NCBI GenBank assembly: GCA_964505325.1
Contig: CAZDHT010000068.1
Span: 1-20,865 of the forward strand
Source of the DNA: CAZDHT01 sp964505325
GTDB taxonomy: Bacteria; Planctomycetota; PUPC01
DNA length: 20,865 nt
Direction: 5' to 3'
Below are positions 1 through 5,660 of the stretch, one piece after another. The notes below the pieces were generated by a model, which saw only the letters and a list, made by a program, of their open reading frames with translations, did no database searches and was not told the origin of the DNA. Both the position numbers and the translations under genes were made by a program. Positions within the stretch are counted from its first letter, which is position 1. Every line of letters begins with the position of its first letter.

Positions 1-4
1 CAAA

Positions 5-126
5 GAAAGGAGATCAATGGCACACAAAGAGAAATGACGGAAACCAGTTCAAGAACACAACGAAAGGAGGTCAATGGCACAGGAACAGAAATGACGGAAA
101 CCAGATCAAGAAGAGAAAGAAAGGAG
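5..126 (+). repeat. 57-bp tandem repeat with SD-ATG mini-cistrons
   Basis: GAAAGGAG occurs at 5-12, 62-69 and 119-126, exactly 57 bp apart. The first two units are near-identical over their whole length and the third keeps only its start. Each full unit has an SD, an ATG a few bases later (17 and 74), six codons (MAHKEK, MAQEQK) and a TGA that overlaps another ATG as ATGA. Because 57 is a multiple of 3, the array also reads open in the frame of the downstream PEP-CTERM gene. It may be a decayed or duplicated gene start, or a leader region. Function is unknown. Confidence 0.75.
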
Positions 127-252
127 GCGTTAACGTTTGCGGTTTCGGATTGCCTACTCCGCCGAAGCAGCTTCCGCTGCGAAGGCTGGATGGGATTTGT
201 TTGGGATTTCGTGGATGGGATTTGTGGTTTCTCTTGTGAAAGGAGGTCTCAG

Positions 253-1785
253 ATGAGACTGGTTAGATTGGTGATGACGGTTGTGTTGGTGGCGGCTCTC
301 GGCGGGATGGCCCAGGCGGGAGCGACGGCGTTCGACGACCAGAACGACGGGGAGTGGGACGCCAGCACCAAGGATACGTGGGGCACCGGCGTCGGGGGTG
401 ACTACCCGGGCAAGGAGTATCTCCCCGGCCCGCCGGAGGTCCCAGACCCCGACACGGCGACCATCGACTCCAACACGGTGACCGGCAACGTGGCTATCCG
501 CCCCGAGGTCTCCGTCACCGTCGGCAAGACCGCCACCAAGGGCATCCTGAACACCACCGTCAACCAAGACGTCGACATGACTTTGGACGGCGGCCAGCTC
601 AGGCAGCAGCGCCAGAGCGCCGGCAGCGTCATGAACGGCGACGTCACCGTCGAGACCGCCTCCGAGACCTACGCCCTCGGACACAGCAACACGCAGGCCA
701 CGCAGACCTCGTTCATCAACGGCGACATCAAGGACGGCGCGACGACCGGCCAGTTGCACGTCCTCGGCCAGTACGCCTCCGGGCTCGTCGTGTCGGGCGA
801 CAACAGCGGCTTCTCCGGCGGATTCCTGGTGGATGCTCCCGGATCCTCACGGTGGAGTCGCCCCGGCCTGGGGCTCGGCGCCGATGGCGCTCTCGGCACC
901 GGCGACACGACTGTGAACTCCAGGATGTACGTGCAGGTCGACCAGACCGACAGCGTGGCCTGCCCCGCGCCGAACAAAGTGACTCTCGCCTCCGGCAGCG
1001 TCCTCCGCTTCCGGGACAGCGACGGGTTCCACGCGAACGTGCTCGTCACCAACTGGGAGGTCTACAGCAACGGCGCCACCATCAAGCTCGGTGACGAAAA
1101 CAGCGGGTTCGCCGGCGGCAACCTCTACGTCAACGCCGAGACGACGTTCCTCATGGAGCCGGACGGCCGCTGGATGGCTACCGGAAACGTCGGCTGCACC
1201 CTCACGGGCTCCGCGGCCGTCATCGTCAAGGACGACGGCACCAACGACAACAGCCAGAACGGCCTGAACGACTGGGCCCGGGCTGAGTTCACCGCCGACA
1301 ACAGCACGTTCTCCGGCGACATCCGGGTGGTGAAGGCTCCCAACACTGGCGATCCGATTGACCTGATCCTGGTCGGTGCGGCCGCCAACGCGCTCGGCTC
1401 AAACAACAGCATCATCGTCCATGGCGGCGCCGAGTTGGAGATCACCGACCCCAACGCCCTGAACGGGACCAACACCCTGTATCTGCTGTCGGGCAGCGAG
1501 GGCCTGATGGACCTGCAGGACGACGCCAGGGTGCTCGCCCTCAACCTGGGCGGCACGTGGAACGGAGGCACGGGCGAGGTCGACGACAGCAAAAAGGTCG
1601 CCCCCGATATCTACACCGAAGCGACGTTCGCCGCCGACTACCCCGGCTACGTCGACTACATCAACTTCGCCACCGACACCACCACCCTAGAGGTTCTGAC
1701 CGGCCCCAGCGCCGCCATCCCCGAGCCGGCGGGGCTGAGCCTGATCGGTCTGGCGGTTCTCTCGTTACGTAGGAAGAGAAGCTGA
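253..1785 (+). CDS. PEP-CTERM sorted secreted beta-strand-rich protein
   Basis: A secreted protein of 510 residues. I place the start at 253 because AAAGGAGGT sits just upstream and the product then opens with a classical signal peptide (MRLVRL, a hydrophobic stretch, then AQAGA). The frame stays open back to 34, but that extension crosses the tandem repeat and lacks a signal sequence. The middle is rich in Gly, Asn, Asp and Thr with recurrent patterns such as DNSGFSGG, ENSGFAGG and DNSTFSGD, as in stacked beta-strand or autotransporter-like passenger repeats. The C-terminus carries a PEP-CTERM signal: IPEPAG, a hydrophobic segment, then RRKRS. In known systems an exosortase recognises this tail and moves the protein to the cell surface or matrix; no exosortase gene is in the window. 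The next gene starts 39 bp later and has the same tail, so the two are probably co-transcribed. The molecular role is unknown. Confidence 0.85.
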   Translation: MRLVRLVMTVVLVAALGGMAQAGATAFDDQNDGEWDASTKDTWGTGVGGDYPGKEYLPGPPEVPDPDTATIDSNTVTGNVAIRPEVSVTVGKTATKGILNTTVNQDVDMTLDGGQLRQQRQSAGSVMNGDVTVETASETYALGHSNTQATQTSFINGDIKDGATTGQLHVLGQYASGLVVSGDNSGFSGGFLVDAPGSSRWSRPGLGLGADGALGTGDTTVNSRMYVQVDQTDSVACPAPNKVTLASGSVLRFRDSDGFHANVLVTNWEVYSNGATIKLGDENSGFAGGNLYVNAETTFLMEPDGRWMATGNVGCTLTGSAAVIVKDDGTNDNSQNGLNDWARAEFTADNSTFSGDIRVVKAPNTGDPIDLILVGAAANALGSNNSIIVHGGAELEITDPNALNGTNTLYLLSGSEGLMDLQDDARVLALNLGGTWNGGTGEVDDSKKVAPDIYTEATFAADYPGYVDYINFATDTTTLEVLTGPSAAIPEPAGLSLIGLAVLSLRRKRS

Positions 1786-1823
1786 TGACACACGCAGGCC
1801 TTTTCTGGAAAGGAGACATGGCA

Positions 1824-2615
1824 ATGCGGTACGGCAAGATTGTGGCAACTGGCTTGTGCGTTGTGTTCCTGGCCGCGGCAGCACAGGCGGGCGTGGTCCA
1901 GCTCGGCGAGTGGACGGTTGATCAGGACAACTACAACGACACGCTGGCGCCGAACGCGAACTACGGCAACAGCGACGCCAAGCGTGCCGCCAAACACCGG
2001 CAGGAGACCACCTGGTATGGCGACTGGAGCGACGCCGACCTGACCGACCTGGGCAACCAACTGGCCACGCTGGCGAGCGGCGGCGGGACCTACGGGACCG
2101 ACTACTATGTCGAGTTCCGCACCGCCACCAACGACTGGGGCATGCACGGCGGCGCCAGTTTCGTCCCGGAAGTCGCCGCCTTCATGTCTGCGGTCGATTG
2201 GACGGAGACGGGCGCCACCAACAACGTGGCGTCGCCTGGCGTGTCCTGGGCGACGCCCGGCTACGCGTACGTCACGTTCTGGGGCCTGCCGGAGATCATG
2301 AACACCGCGCCGGTGGTCGGCGGCTGGGGCACGGCGTCCACGGGAGGTAATGTCTCGTGGAACACTGCGATGCTGGACCAGGCGCTGGTAAACGCGCTGC
2401 TGAATGATCCCAACTGCCGCGGCCTCCGCATGGAGGACTACATTGCCAGCGGCTGGTTCAACGACGTGAACATGGCCAAGGAGCGGTGGGGCGGCGCCGG
2501 CGCGGCCCGGCTGGTGCTCTTCTTCAGCGAGCCCGTCCTGCCCATCCCCGAACCGGCGGGCCTCGGGCTCATTGGGCTGGCGATGCTCGGCTTGAGAAAG
2601 AGGAGAAGCACCTGA
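1824..2615 (+). CDS. PEP-CTERM sorted secreted protein, possibly DNRLRE-like
   Basis: A secreted protein of 263 residues. The start at 1824 is preferred because AAAGGAG (1809-1815) is 8 nt upstream; an in-frame ATG at 1818 is too close to that SD. Residues 1-20 form a signal peptide (MRYGKIVATG, hydrophobic core, AAQAG). The following NANYGNSD pattern resembles the P-x-x-NYG opening of DNRLRE-type carbohydrate-associated domains, but this is a weak likeness. The C-terminus is a PEP-CTERM signal (IPEPAG, hydrophobic helix, RKRRST) almost identical to that of the preceding gene. The 39-bp gap, shared strand and shared tail point to one transcription unit and shared exosortase processing. A hairpin at 2657-2675 follows. 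Export and sorting are well supported; the function is not. Confidence 0.82.
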   Translation: MRYGKIVATGLCVVFLAAAAQAGVVQLGEWTVDQDNYNDTLAPNANYGNSDAKRAAKHRQETTWYGDWSDADLTDLGNQLATLASGGGTYGTDYYVEFRTATNDWGMHGGASFVPEVAAFMSAVDWTETGATNNVASPGVSWATPGYAYVTFWGLPEIMNTAPVVGGWGTASTGGNVSWNTAMLDQALVNALLNDPNCRGLRMEDYIASGWFNDVNMAKERWGGAGAARLVLFFSEPVLPIPEPAGLGLIGLAMLGLRKRRST

Positions 2616-2656
2616 ATGACGCGAAGAACGGCGGCCCGGACGCCATTCTTCTAAGG

Positions 2657-2675
2657 CGTTCGCCGAAGGCGAACG
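2657..2675. terminator. Hairpin between convergent genes
   Basis: CGTTCGCC, loop GAA and GGCGAACG form a perfect 8-bp stem. It lies between the stop of the second PEP-CTERM gene (2615, plus) and the stop of the HEAT gene (2702, minus). No U-tract follows on either strand, so it may end transcription from both sides inefficiently or by another mechanism. Confidence 0.45.
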
Positions 2676-2701
2676 GCCCCGCGCGGCGCCCCTCGCGGCG
2701 G

Positions 2702-3769
2702 TCACAGCCGCTTGGGATAGCCCTTTCCCGCGGTGAGCTTCTGGGCGAGACGCACCACGTCGGGGTTCGGGTCGTACAGAGCCAGCTCGAAGACCCCGCG
2801 GTGCTCGGCGGGATCGAGCGTCGACAGCACGGCGGCGGTTTCGATGCGCACGCACGGCTCGGGGTCCTTCAGACCGCGCGCGAACCACCGGGGAGCATCG
2901 TCCTCCGAGAACTTGGCCATCGCGGCGATCGCCGCCGCCCGGACCCGCTTGTTCTCCGACCGCGCCAGCGGAGCGATGACCTCGCCGTCACCCTCCTCGG
3001 ACCGAAGCATCGTGTGGAGCGCCGCCACCCGCACGTTCGCCGACTTGTCGTTCAGGTACATCACGCACCACTCGAAGAGATCCGGGTCCTCCATGTCCGC
3101 CAGGATGGCCAGACCGCGGATGCGCCGCTTCGGCTTGGGGTCCGCCAGCAGGGTCAGCGCCTCGTCGTCGCGCGGGTCGGGCTCGGGCGCGTCCATCCCT
3201 GCGGCCACGTCGATCTGTCTCACCCGGCGATACGCGCGAAGGCTCTTCGGATCGACCTCGACCCCTTTGAAATGCTCGGGCAGCCATTGCCGCGCCATGT
3301 GCAGGAGTTCGCGCGGGCGCAGCCGGCCGCGCGGCTGGGACGTGACGCGGTTCATCACCCACCGCGCCAGCCGCTCGATCCCCGGATCGCGGCGGCTCGC
3401 GCCCTTGTGCGGCTTCAGCCCGAGCAGGTGGTTCACCCACGCGGCGAGTTCCTCCGGGGTCATGGGCTGGCCCACCACGCTCGGATGCGACCGGAGCACG
3501 CTGACCGGAATCGGTGCGTCGATGGCCAGGATGCCGTTGTTGTAGCGCACCCGCTTCTTGCCAAGCCGCTCGCGGAGCTGGCTGATGTTGATGTCGCAGG
3601 TCAGCACGACCGGGCGGTCGCGGGCGCGGCGGGCCTGCTGCCGGGCGCGGCGGAGCGCATAGCCCCGGCCCTTCGCGAACCAGACCCGGCGCGACGGCTT
3701 CCTGGGCAGAAAGCCGACCTCGCAGATCCGCTCCGCCCGCCGGTGGGTGGTGCCGTGGAATACGATCAC
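2702..3769 (-). CDS. HEAT-repeat protein with ADP-ribosyltransferase-like N-terminus
   Basis: A product of 355 residues if translation begins at GTG 3769. That GTG overlaps the TGA of the upstream cyclase gene (GTGA), which implies translational coupling. The frame is open further upstream only because it shadows the cyclase. Residues 2-8 read IVFHGTT, followed by A12, I15, G19-F20, V29-W30-F31, an A-rich helix and a strand VVLTCDI (54-60). This order resembles the PARP/KptA-type ADP-ribosyltransferase fold, where an HGT motif contacts NAD. The usual acidic residue near the last strand is not obvious (NNGILAID, 77-84), so catalysis is doubtful. Residues about 205-350 are alpha-helical HEAT/PBS-type repeats, for example DKSANVRVAALHTML and NKRVRAAAIAAMAKF, and normally bind protein partners. 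No signal peptide or membrane helix is visible, so it is probably cytoplasmic. The ART assignment is inference from a short motif. Confidence 0.7.
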   Translation of the reverse strand: MIVFHGTTHRRAERICEVGFLPRKPSRRVWFAKGRGYALRRARQQARRARDRPVVLTCDINISQLRERLGKKRVRYNNGILAIDAPIPVSVLRSHPSVVGQPMTPEELAAWVNHLLGLKPHKGASRRDPGIERLARWVMNRVTSQPRGRLRPRELLHMARQWLPEHFKGVEVDPKSLRAYRRVRQIDVAAGMDAPEPDPRDDEALTLLADPKPKRRIRGLAILADMEDPDLFEWCVMYLNDKSANVRVAALHTMLRSEEGDGEVIAPLARSENKRVRAAAIAAMAKFSEDDAPRWFARGLKDPEPCVRIETAAVLSTLDPAEHRGVFELALYDPNPDVVRLAQKLTAGKGYPKRL

Positions 3770-4323
3770 CCCGCAGCCCCCTGCGAACGGAACCGGTATG
3801 TGACGGGCGGGACGAGTTTCTCGAAGCGAGTTCGGGCCTCCGGGCTGAGGCACCGGAACGCCTGCGGCGAGAGGGTCACTCCGCGCCGGCCGAGCCGTGC
3901 CGCGATGTTCACCGTCTTGCCGATCACGTCGAACCGCTCGGCACCGGGCGGGCCAAAGCTCCCCGCCAGCACCGGGCCGACGTGCACGTTCACGTTCAGG
4001 TACGTGTCGAAGCCGAACTCCCGGGCGCACGCCCGCGCCTCCTGCGCCAACGCGCACAGCGCCAGGATCGCCGGCTCCGCCGATTCCACCGGGAAGACGG
4101 CCAGCCCGGCGTCGCCCATCAGCTTGACGATGCGCCCGCCCGCCGGCTCGACGTGCCGCGCCGTCAGCGCGTAGAACGCCTGAAAGAAGCCGGCGACGCG
4201 CGCATCCTCGTCGGCGGACGACCACTCGGGAATCCGAGACAGGTCAAAGAACGCCACGCCCAAGGTTTCGGTTTGACAGTCCGGCGGCAGCGCGCCGCCC
4301 CGTGGGGACGGATGATCCGGCAT
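3766..4323 (-). CDS. Stand-alone class III adenylate cyclase
   Basis: A 185-residue protein that is almost entirely a class III nucleotidyl cyclase domain, predicted to make cAMP from ATP. The start at 4323 has AGGAG 7 nt upstream. Visible catalytic features are D27 (FFDLS) and D71 (KLMGDA) as metal ligands, K67 and D132 (FDVIGK) in the positions that select adenine, and N139 and R143 (NIAAR) as transition-state residues. The set is complete, so the enzyme should be active as a homodimer. No sensor, HAMP, transmembrane or response-regulator domain is attached, so any input must come from a partner. The most obvious partner is the HEAT protein, whose GTG start overlaps this stop codon. A hairpin lies 31 bp upstream of the start. 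Cyclase identity is strong; the biological role is unknown. Confidence 0.88.
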   Translation of the reverse strand: MPDHPSPRGGALPPDCQTETLGVAFFDLSRIPEWSSADEDARVAGFFQAFYALTARHVEPAGGRIVKLMGDAGLAVFPVESAEPAILALCALAQEARACAREFGFDTYLNVNVHVGPVLAGSFGPPGAERFDVIGKTVNIAARLGRRGVTLSPQAFRCLSPEARTRFEKLVPPVTYRFRSQGAAG

Positions 4324-4353
4324 CGACTTACTCCTGATCATAAGGCATATAAC

Positions 4354-4389
4354 GTTGGCCTCGCGGGCAACGCTCGCCCGCGATCCAAC
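4354..4389. terminator. Strong interrupted hairpin upstream of the cyclase
   Basis: GTTGG (4354-4358) pairs with CCAAC (4385-4389), and inside it CGCGGGC (4362-4368) pairs with GCCCGCG (4376-4382). This gives 12 bp with a small internal bulge and a 7-nt loop. It lies between the aldo/keto reductase stop (4464) and the cyclase start (4323), both on the minus strand. It may end the upstream transcript or structure the cyclase leader. No U-run follows. Confidence 0.5.
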
Positions 4390-4463
4390 ATGTACCACTC
4401 AACTACGTGACACGCGGAAAATCAAGCGCAAAACGGAAGGGGCCACCCACTCGCACCGAACTG

Positions 4464-5573
4464 CTAGCTGCCGAGCGTGGCCTTGGCCCTTCGGATCTCT
4501 TCGACGATGGGCAGCTTCTGCGGGCATTTCTCCGCGCACAGGCCGCACTCGGTGCACTTCCCGAGCACCTCTGCCAGCGTCCGCCCGCTGCGGCTGTACC
4601 GCGTGGCGAGCCAGTGGTTGAGCTTCTCTTCGCTCATCGCGTACATCGAGAAGTCCCGCATGAACTCCATGAACTGCGTTGGATTGAACTCGTTGGGACA
4701 GTCCTTGCAGTAGCCGCATCCGGTGCAGAAGTTCCCCTTGGTGAACTCGACGCTGTCCATGCGGTCGGCGAGCATCCGGCGGTATTCCTCGGTGAGCTGC
4801 CCGGGGTCTTCGAGCGCCCGGGTATCTTCGTCGACCTGCTCGGCCGAGCTGAGGCCGACAAGCGACGTAGTGATGTTCCGGTTGGCGAGCAGGAACCGAA
4901 GCGCGCCGTAACACGGCCCGGTGCTTTCACGGCGGAGGAAGTCGAGCCTGCGGTCGCCGGCCATCGCCAGCACGCCGCCGGCGAGCGGGTTCATTATGAT
5001 GATCCCCACCCCGTGCGCCGCGGCGTAGTCGATGAGGTCCTCCTGCTCGCGCTTCATCAGGTTGTAACTGATCGTCGCCGAGATGAACTCACCGGTGTCG
5101 ACCGCGGCCTTGAATCCCTGGGGCGAGCCGTGGAAGGTGAATCCGAGGCCCTGCCGGACCAGGCCGTCGCGCTGAGCCTGACGCACCCCCTCGATGAAGC
5201 CGCCCTTCCTCACGGCGCTCCGGACGTCCTCAACCGAGCTCAGCCCCCAGATCTGATACATGTCAAGGTAGTCGAGGTCGACCTTCTTCAGCGTCTTGCG
5301 GATGGTCCTGAGAACTTCCTTGGCCGACGGGACGCCCGCCCAGTGGGACTTGGAAGAGAAGAACATCTCTTCGCGGCGGCCCCGGATGGCGTTGGCCGTC
5401 CAGATGTCGCTCTTGCCGCCCACGTAGCCGGTCGAGGTGTCCACGTAGTTCATCCCCAGGTCCATACCCCGGCTGACGATGTCGTGGCAGTCTTTCTCGT
5501 TCATCCACCGCATCGAGCCGAAGCTCAGGGCGGAGATCTTCAGCCCCGAGCTGCCCAGTTCGTGATAGATCAT
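4464..5573 (-). CDS. Aldo/keto reductase with C-terminal ferredoxin-type domain
   Basis: A 369-residue cytoplasmic protein. Start 5573 is chosen because GGAG lies 7 nt upstream and the product then begins MIYHELGSSGLKIS, the usual family start; an ATG at 5615 would add 14 residues without an SD. Residues 1-275 form the NADPH-dependent aldo/keto reductase barrel. Of the catalytic tetrad, D45, Y50 and K75 are present, but the His normally found in the LDxYxxH motif is Trp (W109 in LDMYQIWG). The C-terminal part has two Cys clusters, C283/C286/C289/C292 and C340/C343/C346/C350, each followed by Pro, typical of 4Fe-4S binding. Such proteins couple iron-sulfur electron transfer to oxidoreductase chemistry; the substrate is unknown. 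The gene follows the CBM9-like gene by 87 bp on the same strand and could belong to that operon. Confidence 0.88.
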   Translation of the reverse strand: MIYHELGSSGLKISALSFGSMRWMNEKDCHDIVSRGMDLGMNYVDTSTGYVGGKSDIWTANAIRGRREEMFFSSKSHWAGVPSAKEVLRTIRKTLKKVDLDYLDMYQIWGLSSVEDVRSAVRKGGFIEGVRQAQRDGLVRQGLGFTFHGSPQGFKAAVDTGEFISATISYNLMKREQEDLIDYAAAHGVGIIIMNPLAGGVLAMAGDRRLDFLRRESTGPCYGALRFLLANRNITTSLVGLSSAEQVDEDTRALEDPGQLTEEYRRMLADRMDSVEFTKGNFCTGCGYCKDCPNEFNPTQFMEFMRDFSMYAMSEEKLNHWLATRYSRSGRTLAEVLGKCTECGLCAEKCPQKLPIVEEIRRAKATLGS

Positions 5574-5660
5574 CCGCCGGCTCCAGTTATCGAGCAAGCT
5601 GTGTCTCGCGCCCATTGTATCGGCTGGGAACGATAAGTCACGGCGCTTGCGGAGAGGGAA

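Noticed and set aside
34..252. N-terminal extension of the first PEP-CTERM gene
   Set aside because: It runs through the tandem repeat and would bury the signal peptide; the SD at 253 is far better.
2486..4174. Long plus-strand ORF opposite the cyclase and HEAT genes
   Set aside because: High-GC shadow; Arg/His/Pro-rich with no domain, while the minus strand has clear conserved motifs.
3766..4323. Cyclase as a Pycsar PycC homologue
   Set aside because: The purine-selecting Lys and Asp are present and the partner lacks a cyclic-nucleotide-binding, TIR or membrane effector domain.
4394..4412. tRNA-like D-arm text (TAGTTGAGTGGTA) on the minus strand
   Set aside because: No matching acceptor or T arm, and the following 7-nt loop lacks T33; the structure is better read as a simple hairpin.
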